A DNA stretch of 64,000 bases. It comes from Porodaedalea pini (Eukaryota; Basidiomycota; Agaricomycetes; Hymenochaetales; Hymenochaetaceae). How positions within the stretch are numbered: the stretch's first letter is position 1; each line of letters starts with the position of its first letter. A program made the translations under genes and the position numbers. The notes under the pieces were generated by a model. The model searched no databases and was not told the DNA's origin. It worked only from the letters and a program-made list of their open reading frames with translations. Positions 11,441 through 23,343 of this stretch are shown one piece after another. The stretch covers positions 310,001 to 374,000 of the forward strand of contig NBAY01000028.1 in assembly GCA_002794775.1 (NCBI GenBank). Direction: 5' to 3'.

Positions 11441-14075
11441 CATCGACGAACTTGTTGATAAGGTCAAGAAGGCGAAGTACATCACTAAGCTTGACCTTCG
11501 TTGGGGATACTACAACGTCCGGATCCGCGAAGGTGACGAATGGAAGGCAGCGTTTCGCACAAACATGGGCCTTTTCGAACCGACGGTCATGTTCTTTGGT
11601 CTCTGCAACGCCCCGGCAACGTTCCAGGCTTTTGTCAATCACATCTTCAAGGAACTGATTTACGCTAACCTGATCATCGTATACCTCGACGACATATTGA
11701 TCCTCTCGGAAACCATTGAGGAACATATAGACACGTCGAGGCGCGTCCTTCAGATCCTTCGAGAGAATGGCCTGTACCTGAAGCCGGAGAAGTGCGAGTT
11801 TGACGCCAAGGTCGTCAAATACCTCGGCCACATCATCGGTAATGGCGAGATCAAGGCTGACCCAGCAAAGACGGAGGCAATTGCGAACTGGCCGGTCCCA
11901 CGAAACCTGAAGCAGCTACAACAGTTCCTCGGCATGGGTAACTGGCTGCGACGGTTCATCAAGGACTACAGCAAGGTGGTCCATCCGCTGACGTCGTTAA
12001 CGGGCAAGAAGGACTGGGTATGGGAGACCGAACAGCAGGAGGCATTCGAGGAGCTGAGACGACGTCTCTGCTCACCTCCAGTCCTAGCCATCGCCAACGA
12101 CGAGGGTCCTTTCCGCGTAGAAGCGGACTCGTCAAACTTTGCGCTCGGCGGTGTGTTGTTACAGAAGCAGGAAGGGAAGTGGAGGGTGATTGCCTATAGG
12201 TCAGAAGCGCTCCTACCCGCTGAACGAAACTACGAGATCTACGACAAGGAGATGCTCGCGATCGTTTCGGCGCTCAAGGAATGGCGACAATACCTCCTCG
12301 GCGCTCGCCACAAGATCGAAATCTGGTCCGACCACGCTAACCTCACCTACTTCAGGTCAGCGCAGAAGCTGAGCTACCGTCAAGCCCGCTGGCGAACCGA
12401 ACTCGAGGAGTTTGACTTCCACCTCGAACACAAGTCGGGGAAGACGATGGGCAAGGCGGACTTACTGTCGCGCAAAGCAGGCTATGATGAGGGAAAGGAT
12501 GACAACGACGACGTCGTGTTCATCAAGGACAAGTGGCTAAATCGTGGAGTGGTCAGAACGTCTCGGGAGGAAGTGTTGGAACGAGTGGGTGACGCGCAGA
12601 GGGCGCAGGACGAGTCGGAAAGGCCGACGAATATGGTAGAGGTCGACGGGTTGTGGCGGATGAAAGGCAAGGTGTACGTGCCGTCGACGATGAAGGAAGC
12701 GGTGTTGCGGGAGTGCCACGACTCGACCCTGGCAGGACATCCCGGATCGTCAAAGACGGTCGAACTGGTACGTCGAGACTTCTGGTGGGCGTCGATGTTC
12801 TCCGATGTCCGAGCATACGTCCGAGGATGCGACCGTTGCCAACGGACGAAGGCTCTGAGGGCATCGAGGTCGAGGCCACTTCATCCTAACGCAATCCCTG
12901 AAGGTCCCTGGGAGATCGTCACGGTCGACCTAATCGGAGAGCTCCCGGACTCCAAGGGACACAACGCGATCTGCGTCTTCGTGGATAGGTTCTCGAAGCA
13001 GATGCACGCGATTCCGACGACGACAAGACTGTCAGCAGAAGGCATGGCCCAGCTGTACCGCGATCATATCTTCCGCCTCCACGGTTTGCCGAAGAAGATC
13101 ATCCATGACCGCGGCACGCAGTTCGACGCATCGATGATGAAGGAGCTGTACAAACTCCTACACATCGAGGGCAACCCGTCAACGGCATACCACCCGCAAA
13201 CGGACGGTCAGACGGAACGCGTCAACCAAGAGCTCGAACAATACCTCCGACTCTTCGTTGACCATCGGCAATCGGACTGGAAGGACTGGCTCCCTCTCGC
13301 AGAGTTCGCGTACAACAACCGCGAACATTCGGCGACAAAGATGTCACCCTTCTACGCGAACACTGGACGTCACCCCAGGAGCTTCGACACCGTACGAACT
13401 TCCTCTGCCAACATGTCGGCAGAAGAATTCGCGAAGCACATCAAGGAGACCCATCGCGCGGCAAAGGACAATCTGGTCAAGGCAGCAGAAGACATGAAAC
13501 GCTACCATGACCGGACGGCAGGAGCATCGGTGGAGTACAAGGCTGGTGATAAGGTCTTCCTCGACGGACGAAATATCAGCACGGATTCACCCACGAAGAA
13601 GCTTGCCGACAAATGGTACGGTCCCTTCGACATTGTCGACAAGGTAGGAGCGAGTGCCTACAAGCTCAAGCTCCCCAAACGATGGAAAAAGGTCCACCCT
13701 GTCTTCAATGAGGCCCTACTGAAACCCGCCGTTGAACCGTCCTTTGAGAGCCAGAAGCTACCGCCACCGCCGCCACCGGAAATCGTCAACAACGAAGAGG
13801 AATACGAAGTTGAAGAGGTCATTGACTCACGTCTGCACCGAGGTAAACTACAGTACCTCGTCAAGTGGGTCGGGTACAACGAACCAACCTGGCAACCAGA
13901 GACGGACTTCGGCGAGAACGCAAAGGAGGCGATTGCTGAATTCTACCTCAAACACCCCGGTGCTCCTCGCAAACTCGATATCCCTCGCTCACGACTCCGT
14001 CCACTCTTTGTCGACACCGAGCCAGACGACCGCGATCTTGGTTGGTCGGGACGCCCAACCTTGAGGAGGGGGTAA
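11441..14075 (+). pseudogene. pol: Pol, downstream part: RT, RNase H, integrase, chromodomain
   Basis: Open from just after the break to 14075. The RT catalytic motif is IVYLDDILIL. RNase H follows (VEADSSNFALGG, EMLAIV, WSDHANLTYF). The integrase has an HHCC zinc finger (CHDSTLAGHPG and CDRCQ) and a DDE core (TVDLIGELPD, HDRGTQFD, GQTERVNQELEQ), then a GPYF-like module. A C-terminal chromodomain (EYEVEEVIDSRLHRGKLQYL followed by VKWVGY) would target integration to modified chromatin. The stop codon touches the 3' LTR, so the polypurine tract gaggaggggg lies inside the last codons. Apart from the upstream one-base break it appears intact. Confidence 0.93.
14063..14072 (+). other. Polypurine tract
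   Basis: gaggaggggg, three bases before the 3' LTR, is the expected plus-strand primer. It overlaps the end of pol. Confidence 0.75.
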
Positions 14076-14501
14076 TGTCAGGACTCGAACTTTCACCCTT
14101 TCTTTATTTTTCCCTTTTACCATTTCCTTTTATTTTAATCGCTCCTTTTCATTATATTTAATCATCTGACCAATCATTTCCCACACTTCATTCACGCGAC
14201 CTTCATTCGTTCCATTCTGACCCTTTATGTAATATTAGATAATATAGTCTCACGGTCGTCGCTATATAAGGTCTCAGGAATCGCTTGAACTCCTTGTTCT
14301 GCTTTTCCTCTTACCTCCGCGACGACCTAGGTGAGACTCGTCCCCCCTGTATTAGTTTAGACTTGTATTAATCCTCTTACCTCCGCGACGACCTAGCCTG
14401 AGTAAGCGTGTCCCGAGTCTACGCTCGAGTATAGCACGTCCCAGACGACAGTCAGCCGAGGCCTGCCCAGTCCGAGTCGTCTCCCGGACTCCCGCCTAAC
14501 A
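14076..14501 (+). repeat. 3' LTR
   Basis: 426 bp, and it appears identical to the 5' LTR. It is followed by CTGTG, the second copy of the target duplication. Confidence 0.96.
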
Positions 14502-14672
14502 CTGTGGCCATGCCAATGTCAATTTCAGCTCCAGGGTGGAGCATCTCCATGCTTGCAGAGCACTTCAGGCATGACTCTGCACCTGTGAGTGCCTCTTGCT
14601 TATGGTATTATGTTATCAAATTTGCCTGAGGTGGCTTCACTCAAAGGTGCAACTTACTAGGTCATGTGCAAC

Positions 14673-14900
14673 TGACGGGCTTCTAGCTACGCTAGAAGCC
14701 CATCAGTCACAGTAACACATGTAGATCATGACTGTGACAGAGGATCAACAGTAATCAGCAGATCATTCTACTATTAAGGGGAAGTGACTAATATAAGCGG
14801 CCATCAATTAGCTAATAGGGACCCTGACTCCAGCCGAATGGTTACGCGAGCTCCATGGAGCGTGTTCCCCACGCCGGGGACATCCATGCAGCACTCGGAC
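14673..14900 (-). repeat. Right terminal inverted repeat
   Basis: Imperfect reverse complement of 6268-6513. It contains the 33-nt palindrome (14673-14705) and the gactccagccgaa block. Confidence 0.65.
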
Positions 14901-16342
14901 CTGGCAGGTCCCCGTCGAGGGCTTTTCGCCGTAGCTCTATATTTGCTGCTCCTCATCATGCCCGATGGTCCCGACGCTGACTATATCCGATACCACTATG
15001 ATAAGCACAGTACAGTATGACGACGACGTGAAGTGCTTTTTTATGCTTCATAATGGAACTAGGATATCCACATCTCGGAAGATATAGTGAAGACATCCGT
15101 TTCGCTCGCATCGAACACACCAAAACCTCGAGCAGCACTAAGTATCTCGGTCTGAGGCATCATGTACACTAATTTAGTGCATCATTGCTGTGATGCTGAA
15201 TCTATGCTGTCTTCTAGTCCCTCATTAGGCTCTTGGGTTTACATCCGCCGTGCTATCGCCACCGGGCCAACCTCTTCTAAATTCCAATCCTTCCATCACC
15301 CAAACACCATCGCAAGCATACTCCAAAGCCAATATCAATAGCTCGGCAGCGCCCAACTCACGAAGTAGTCAGCCGTCATCTGACGTCGGGTCATTCGTGC
15401 CCGCGGGCGCGCTGACTGGCCCCTCCTACGTATATTCTTTGCGCTTGTTTGTCTCAGTATCTCAACTCAACTTACTTGATTTCCCAATCCGGCCTGTCTC
15501 CTTCCTCTCCCGTCAAGCCCGAACGCCATCGGCGAGATGCGCATCCGGGAGCTTTACTGATTAGCGTGCGCTTTGTGTGTTTCAAGGATTACTCAATGTC
15601 CGCGACGGAGGCAGTGAAGACGGTGCTCGGGATGACGTCGTATCGTGCACCGAAGAGCAGTGTATTCTTTGGCCTCCTCTGTCCCTTTGCTCCGCTGACC
15701 TTTGGGATTTTGACTTTCGGCGGCTGCGGGCGATGGGGCGGTGGCTATGTGGCGCGTCTATATTTCGTCGGTATCTTCTCTAATGGGGCAAGACTCATTA
15801 TAATGTTTATGACATCCGATCTCTCCGACGAGCTCATTCCGTTTCTCATTGGTCATGGCGGAAACAAATAATTCATCTGAGTAATCGAACGAACTCATAT
15901 TCCACATTTTTTTTCCTGGATTAACTCAGGTCATAGCTAGGAGGGCGCCGTCATGGAATGAATAAAACACCGCTGCCGTCAGCTCTCGTTCGACCCATTT
16001 CAGGGAGGCAGAGTCGAGATAGCTTATCGACTTCGATTTGGGGGGGTTCAAGACAAAACTTGCGGTGTACACACCCTTAGAACTGGCCAGACCCCACCGG
16101 ATTACACTACTAGCTTTCGAGGCAGCGCGGTCCAGTCCGATCCCTCATGTTCGTCGATGTCAAATTTTAGACGCACATCTACAAGCACTGTGAAATAGAA
16201 GGATGCTGACCAGCTGCACGGTGACACCCAAATCTCAATCGCGGTGGAAAAATCCGGTGAAGTCATAGGTTCTATCCACGTCCAGATACAGGCGAGTACA
16301 CGAACAGAGAATAATCATATCACAGATAACGTCTGCAAAGTA
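14901..16342. other. Intergenic, nothing recognised
   Basis: Open frames at 15250-15564 and 15449-15871 on plus have low-complexity Ser/Pro- and Gly-rich translations without a domain or splice support. No RNA gene or repeat was recognised. Confidence 0.4.
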
Positions 16343-16968
16343 CTACCTCCAGTAAATCTCCCGTTTGTCGAGTGTAAGATGGTCGAAGGGCTGTGAGATG
16401 TCTATCGAGTTTGGGATCACCTCCTTTTCTATAGCTACATTCCGCGCATATTTGTTGTAAAGTGTGGCACTATGACCCATACGAAATAATATGATCAGCG
16501 AATTGATCCAGAACTAGAGGCGTTCGTAATAGTCGGCAAGAGGACACCCATACTGAAAAATACAAGATTTCCCGCCATGCAATACCTCGGAGGAGTCATG
16601 TCCAAGCCATCTGGAAAGTGCATCTTCGCGGAGAAGTTTCCCTCCAGCACCATAGCGGCTACTGATCCATATGAGAACATATAACTGTGACTCCCAGTCA
16701 TACCGTTCGATGTGATTCGAAGGATTCTCGATGACAACCTCCTGGGCTACGAGAGGTGTGGTGAGTTCGTCATCGACAGCGTCATTGAAACACTCGCGGC
16801 TATGCAATACACGTCGCGAAGTGACTGTATGTGGGGATTGTTCGCAATCCGCTCAACTTCGGCATCTCGTTCAACAAGATCCTTGGGATCAACGCCAAAT
16901 GTCTCTAGAAAATGATTGAGGGAGAGTTCGCGTGTAAGCTGAATGTCAAACGGGATATACTTTTTCAT
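16343..16968 (-). pseudogene. FunK1-like fungal kinase, decayed copy 1
   Basis: The C-lobe signature HIERYDWESQLYVLIWISS matches the FunK1-type protein kinases of mushrooms and closely resembles the copy at 23.3-23.8 kb. The order is a short N-terminal piece (FLETFGVDPKDLVERDAEVE, 16968 to about 16780), a frame change near 16800, the C-lobe, then an in-frame TAG at 16514-16516. Recognisable homologous tail sequence (WINSLIILFRMGHSA, FDHLTLD) continues to a second stop at 16343. Most of the kinase N-lobe and the catalytic HRD/DFD region are missing between the two pieces. The internal deletion, frame change and premature stop make it a pseudogene. Confidence 0.65.
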
Positions 16969-17304
16969 TCAATCAGCAATGGACTTCTCGCTCGTATTCC
17001 CAGTCGCCGCACCGCTCAGGGTTTCAAACATAAACGTGGAATGTGCGGAAATACGAGATGGTTCTGAAGGCATGATGAGGAGAGAGGAAGTCAGAAGCAA
17101 TTGAGTATTGGTCAATGAGTAAGAGCTCGACGCGCTTCCCAGTTTGGTTCAACCAGTTTGAAACTCCGACACTTACTAAGCCGCAGACGCGCTTGTTTTG
17201 CTTTTCACGAAATGAAAACAATATTAATACGATTGCCAATGGTGTATAAAGCATTTACAATTACAACAGAGTGAATTACAGGTAAACTGATAGGATCATA
17301 AATT

Positions 17305-20300
17305 CTATTCAGAATCGTCATTTTTTCCCTTTCCCTTTCGCCTCGCAACTGTACAGAATGAAAGGTCGTTCAAAACGATGCAGTAATAGTGTCGCGACCA
17401 CAAGCATACCTTTGCGAGTCGCACGCTTTCGCGCGGCTGCCTTCTTGCCTTCCGCGCGCTTCTCCAGCGCCTGGTCTTCTTCGCCTTGTCGCTTATGTTC
17501 CTCGAGGATCTGAGCATAAAAGAGTGAGGTCGCCAACGATTCGCACTGAGCAGAAAGTAGCTGCTTACACCCTCAAATTCCTTGAGCTCCGAGTCAGGTT
17601 TATTAGCGGATTTATTTGACCGGGCCTATATGAAATCAGAGACAGGACACCATTTATTTCTTCCTGTTCTCACTTTCGTTAAAATCTCGCTGAAACGAGC
17701 GAAGACGGTCTCTTCATGCAACTTGTCTTGATAGAATGGCAATCCTTCAATGAGCTTCTTGAGAGAGCGTTCTGACTTGAATGGAAGAAGGGCCAGGCAG
17801 AACGCTATGTCTCGCCATTGACGAGGGTCTTCTGAAAGACGGAAACGCTGGCAAAGTTTTTCTACAATGCTTTCGGCTTGCTTCTCCTGCATTTCACGTA
17901 GTTTATTAGAGAGGCAAAGAGGAAGCAGGAGATGAAGGCTACAGGAACTTGCCTTTTCGATAAAGGTGAAGATATACTTCATCGTACTTTGGAATGTTTC
18001 CTCGTCAACGGCATGTTCTCCGACTGACAGATGACTGATAACTGAGGGTGAACGTTAAAATGCGAATGTCAGAAGATATAAAGCGAAGGAATTCTACCAT
18101 CTGGCAAGTTATTGTAGATTGCGTTGTCTTTTGTCGACAATTCAGTGAAGAAGAGCTTTGCCAAGTCGGCGATTCTCTGCTCTGGATCCTCCAAGCATTT
18201 TGCCATTTCGCCTAACTGCCCCTTCACTTTGATCATGCCGTTCAAGATCAAATGCGTCAGCACCATAAGCGTGTTCTTTTTCACGACAAGGTTGCGATCC
18301 GATAGACCCTTGTACAGCTCGTTGCTGTTCTCGTCGACGATGTTGCTGAAGCATACGGCGACATCCCCAAGCGCGATCACGACGTTGCTACGGACGTTGG
18401 GGTCCTTTGATGTTTCTAGGATCTTGAAGAGCAGTCGATGGTGTTGATCGCAGAACTGAGAGCTAACGCAGAGGAGTTTGCTGAATGCTAAGATCGCCGC
18501 TGTCCGCAAAGTCTTATTCTACACAAAGAATGATCAGAGCATAGATGAGCATCGAATCGCATTGTCGTTTACCTTATACTTATGAGGACTACCACAGATA
18601 TGGACTATCATAGGACCGAACAGAGCGAGGAGGGAATCAGGTCCATAGAGCAGCTCTGATTCGCGCACAGCAGCGATACGCTCGCCGATTTCATCTTCGG
18701 CGTTACCTGCAACCTGCTCCAACTCCTCGCCATCCTTGTTATGACGTGAGTTATTACCAGCAGCGGCCTTCTCAGCTGCAACTCGTGAATTAGTATAGCT
18801 TTGATCATTCACGAAAGTTGACACACCTTTTTCTTTCTCATCTTTTTGTCTCTTCCACTCTCGTTCAACGAGCTCAAGATATACAATCTGCTTGATAGCA
18901 ACATGTCCGACGACAAAAAGTAGCTGACTGAGTTCGAAAGCATCACCCGTATCAGTAGGAACAGCAGATTGAGTTGATTGCGCTCTTGAAGTGACCGGGA
19001 CGCTCCCATCTTCCGGCGCAGGATCCTCGTCCATGGCATCCGTACTTTTCAGACCTTTCCACACGCGCACTCTTATCCCGCGCATTAAAGGCCCTATGCG
19101 CAAGACTTTTGATCAGACTGTTGCACATGATATCCGGATGCTCTCCGAGAGCATAGATCGTGTTGATGGCCTGCTCTGCCATCCCAAACCACTCTTTCGA
19201 CCTCGACGGGTGAAGAATGGCATCCTGAAGCTTCCTAAATATCGGATTATCCATCTCGAGTCGGAGAGTGTTGTCTAAGAGCGAGCCTGTTGCGACGTGA
19301 GACCGAGTCCGGAAAGTCAAGTAAACAAATAAATTTACCTTTTACCTTCTTGACGCTTCCGTTTAGTCGTTGTAGGGCCACACAGGTATATCGGGCAAGC
19401 AAGAGGTCAGCCTGAAAGACGCAATTAATGATACGTTCATTGACATCCATTAGTAGGCTCATCACGCACCCTTCCGAATGCGCCAAGTCCAACCTTCAGA
19501 AGTGTCTCGACACGGTCCGTGACAACAGACCTCCTAGCCAAGGCCAGCATTCCGAGGATAATTATGGCTCCTCTGCGCTGTTCTCTCGGGAGTTGTTTGT
19601 CCGAACCTATGGAGTCAAAATCGATCACTCAGACTTTAGTGCGCAGGCTAAAGATACTTACTATACACCTGCCAAAGCTTCGCGATGACATCCCCATGTA
19701 TCTGATCATCATCCATCATGGTCCTCATCATTTCTTCAAGAGAAGTGAGCTCAGCCAGAGTTGCTTCATAAGTGAGCCTAAAGACGACGTGTAAGGAAGA
19801 GGCAGGAATCACCCTGAGATGCGACATACTCAATCATGTTCTTTGCGATTCTGTTTACTTGTTGCTTTGGCTCCATATCAGGAAGAGGGTCGAAATAGAG
19901 ACTGCGATAGCATTCAAGGAGACGCGAGCGTATGCCTTTAAGTTCTTTCCCGTCTTCCGACGTCGAGCTATTGTCTTTCGACCATATCAGGTGGACCATC
20001 TTCTTGATACCAACCTTGGAGAGTAAACCATCTGAGTACCGACAATACTATTAATGGGGTGAAGCTCACCTCCGCTCCGACGAACTGGTACTCGTGAGCA
20101 ACACGGAAGAACTCGATTGACTCCAGTACTTCAGCCTTGTTTGTCGAGCCAAGTAGCTGCCCGATAATCTCCATCGCGCCTTCAATTTGACGGATGAAGT
20201 TCAGGGCCTCTGCATAGTAGCGCTTTCGCAATTTCAGGTTCAGAATCTGGCTGCTCTGGAGTGCAGCGAGCGCAACCTGCTCGTCTGTCAACGCCGAGAT

Positions 20301-22524
20301 ATCTAGTTGGCTTTTACGCGGTTTCTTCGCCTTCTTTTTCTTCTTGTCTTTCTTCGCGGATTTGAACACAGACTTGGGAATGGTGCGCGGTGTCCGTGTG
20401 GCCATAGATTTTCGTGGTGTCTTCGGCGTACGGAGGGGTGTCGGTGCCATAGGTGCGTCACTATTCATAGGAGTTGGATTCTCATCCTCATCTTCATAGA
20501 AGCCTTCGTCTCCATCGAATTCTTCCCCATCGACAGCACCTCCCATACCCTCCTCGCCTTCAACTCCCTCCATCTCTTCATCATCAGGAGCAGCGCCTTC
20601 AACTTCCATGGCATCGCCATTGTCACTTGAGACATAAAGCGACTGACTCTTGGCTCGAGGGGGGCTGTTGTTGCTATCAGCACATTGCTAGCCTAATATA
20701 GTTGAAAGACGTACCGCATGCGTTTTCGCGCAGCTTTCATCGGAGAGCTAGTGATATCAGCCTCACTGTTCTCGTCGTCCTCTTCGTTGGATTGTTCTTT
20801 TCCTTCCTCTTCCTCTTCACCGTCTTCGTCGCTCTCGTCATCTTCGTCTTCGTCGTCCTCTTTGTCTGTTGGAGGTCTCTCTATATCCTTCATATCGACT
20901 GCTTCCAGTTCCCTACAAATACTTTGATACCTGTCTTCCCACTCGTCGAGCTTAAGCAGTCCACCATGCATGAGACCATACGGATGCGTCAAGATAAGTT
21001 TTGTCAGAAGAGCGATCGCATGGCGTCTAACGCTGCTGCCTTTGTCCTCCAGCGCGCCGACAGTCATTTCAGTCATCGCAAGACGTTGTTTCGGGAATTT
21101 GACTGGGAGATCGCAGAGTTTCGCAAGAGTAGTTATAACTTTGGCGCGTACGTAGGAAGAGAGATCAAGGTACCGCTCTGTAAGGAGGTCAAAGAGGTTG
21201 TTCAGCTTCTTTTCGCGAGCTTCCTGTTCTTCATCCTCGGACATGGAGATCTCGCGAATAAGGCAACCTATGATTTCGACAAGTGCCATGCGCATAGGAT
21301 ACGACTAATATGCAGTAATGGTAAGCATAACGTCCGTATGGAAAGCGAGTTTAATGCACATACTTCACTGTCTAAATGAGCCAGCAACAAGCTTATCTGC
21401 TTCAAGACTAGTCTTGGCGAGAGCTCGGCAAGGCGGACGAGGAACCGCGAGAACGCGCGCGGACCTTTCGTATCTTGTCCGCTAAAGTTCTTGCCTGCAA
21501 TCTCCCGTAATATCTCTTCTGCCAGCTGACTATGATCGAACTCCTTTGCAAGCACAGTGAGAGCCTCCGCCATCGGCTCAGACAGATGTTCATAATATTG
21601 CAGACATTGCATGATGGAAATTTGCGCTCCGAAACCATGACCATGGTGTTTGACGGCAAGGCAGATGACTTTATACACGCCCAGCTTTATCTCATTCGAC
21701 TTCATGTAGGTCTCAGATTCGCTGATGTGGTATGCTGGACGTGTAAGACAGCTGAGGCGGACAGGTCAGCGAAGAAAAGTACAGATAGTGGCTGGCAGAC
21801 TCACTTAATGAATGCATCCCTATCTGGAGTCGTTGTCCAGATACGATGTGTCTTCAACCGAAGAACCTTACTAATGAGCGCAAGCGTTTGTGGGATCTGG
21901 CCAGACCATGTCCACTGCGTGTCCTTCTTCGCCGTACTTCGCGCATTTGCCGTCTTTCCTCCTCTTCCCCGACGTGGTTTGGGCGCAGGAGCTGCTGGCC
22001 CGTCGTCATCGCTCCGCGATTTGACTTTCTCCGCTGCGCTAACGAACCACTGAAGGAGAAAGGCGTACATTTCAAGTGGGGTTCGGTGTGCGCCGTAAGA
22101 TTCCGGGTCGTCGTTGTCAAGATCTCGCATAGTGGACTCAAACTCAGCGAGGAGTCCGGAAGTTACAGAGTCGAGGAGTTTGTTCATTGTAGATCCTTGC
22201 AGCGCATCTGCAAACCTGAGTGGATGTCAATCTCCAGCTAACGCACCACAGCCCATTTCTTACTCACTTGAGAAGACTGCGATATACATCAAAAACGAAG
22301 GGACTGGATATGTTCTCTGAAGACTCTGCAACTTGTTCGACAGCGTCTGTACACAGAGTCAGACACGGAAGATTCTCGACAGGCCACGAAAGAAACGAAC
22401 CTTCAAGCAATGCAGTAACTTCATTGGTGCCCATGGATCGCACATCATGCTCATTTTCAATGACATAACTCGATGTATCCTGCAGATGTTGGCACTCCTC
22501 CTGAAGACGAAAGTCGTCGGCCAT
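17305..22524 (-). CDS. CND1: Condensin complex subunit 1 (CAP-D2/Ycs4/Cnd1, HEAT repeats)
   Basis: Non-SMC HEAT-repeat subunit of condensin, which compacts mitotic chromosomes in the nucleus. Eighteen exons: 22524-22401, 22346-22268, 22215-21805, 21751-21364, 21304-20715, 20664-20070, 20014-19830, 19777-19662, 19606-19470, 19411-19339, 19286-18827, 18775-18573, 18518-18098, 18041-17953, 17886-17674, 17625-17569, 17509-17410 and 17348-17305. This gives about 1,427 residues. Diagnostic stretches are CLTRPAYHISESETYMKS, VGIKKMVHLIWSKD, LFVVGHVAIKQIVYLELVER and RTAAILAFSKLLCVSSQFC. The last segment encodes a basic tail (KKAAARKRATRK). Two oddities: one excess base near 19050-19085 breaks the frame with no normal intron to explain it, and the intron at 17952-17887 has a GC donor. 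The start is the ATG opening MADDFRLQEECQHLQ. Confidence 0.93.
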
Positions 22525-22724
22525 GGAGGGCGTAAGTGGTGCTCGTGGTTGAGTTTTGAGTCGCGGCGCGTCACAATAGCGGCGACGCGTCTGTCACGTA
22601 ACGCGATTAATGGACCTTACTGTGGCTCGGCTAAATCTGACCCACACATGCTCGAAGTCCGCTTGCCGCCCACTTTAAGGTTATCTTTCGAGCTTTTCTG
22701 TACTTCGAGTGGCCAAATTTATTA

Positions 22725-23343
22725 AATCATCGTGTCAAGCAGGACTGTCAAGTTGAACCTACACGCGATGGGTACCTTCTCGAGCAGACGCTGGACTTTC
22801 TCAGCGCTTGCCTTGAAAGTTATGTCAAGGAAACATATTGTGTCAAAAGAGCTGTTAACTATCAAGGTGGAAGTTTGCGCTTTGCAGCAACAACTCACCT
22901 CGTTGAAATAGACTATAGACAGGTGATATATTCCTTCCCCTGTTGTAATGATTCGATATTGATCTGTGTGACTCAATAAAGGACTATGCCATTACCGTAA
23001 AGATCCTAGTGCCAATATACACCTCAGTCTTAGCGGAGAACGCTCTTAAACAACTAGAGTTATCGACCTGGCGGCGACAATTGGGCTCGTCAGAACCCCA
23101 AATTCGTCTTGAGTCGACAGGACCTCTCTCGCGTATCGTGCTGGAAGAGACACCGTGTGACCTACGGAGGAACAATGTCAACACTGGTTCTACATGTGTC
23201 TTAGTCAATCTACCAAAGACGAGTCGTCCCAAGATCCTGGCCATCTCTGATAGTCTGTTTCTAGAGCAGCACCACGCGTTTATATCGAGCATCTTGAATC
23301 GCGACACCAGTACTCTTGATCGGACGTTCCAATTTTCACTCAG
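22725..23343. other. Unassigned stretch upstream of FunK1 copy 2
   Basis: A plus-strand open frame starts at 23009, but its frame is not the one carrying the kinase motifs. The kinase frame meets a stop just upstream of the acceptor at 23343. The N-lobe of copy 2, if it remains, should lie here, but I could not identify it. Confidence 0.3.

Larger units (their letters stand above)
8174..14501 (+). mobile_element. Full-length Ty3/Gypsy chromovirus (LTR retrotransposon)
   Basis: A 6,328-bp element with two 426-bp LTRs that look identical by eye, and a perfect 5-bp target duplication, CTGTG, at 8169-8173 and 14502-14506. The order is gag, protease, reverse transcriptase, RNase H, integrase and a C-terminal chromodomain, which places it in the chromovirus branch. 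The primer site is self-complementary to the presumed RNA 5' end. Gag and Pol are in different frames joined by a -1 slippery site. One further single-base break interrupts the RT. It is inserted in the older inverted-repeat element. Apparently identical LTRs indicate a very recent insertion. Confidence 0.97.
6268..14900. mobile_element. Old DNA element with long imperfect terminal inverted repeats
   Basis: Sequence at 6268-6513 recurs as an imperfect reverse complement at 14673-14900. The shared blocks include ttcggctggagtcagggt, a ggagctcgc block and an ACTGTGACTGA block. Each arm ends in a 33-nt near-perfect palindrome. The interior outside the LTR insertions (6514-6892, 7311-8168, 14507-14672) has no intact transposase frame. 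Subtracting the two LTR insertions and their duplications leaves roughly 1.9 kb, so the original is a short non-autonomous or decayed element. The superfamily could not be assigned and no target duplication was recognised. Two independent inverted copies of a 240-bp repeat are an alternative. Confidence 0.6.

Noticed and set aside
15449..15871. A 140-codon plus-strand frame with a hydrophobic Gly-rich part.
   Set aside because: No family match recognised and no splice structure; it may be chance.
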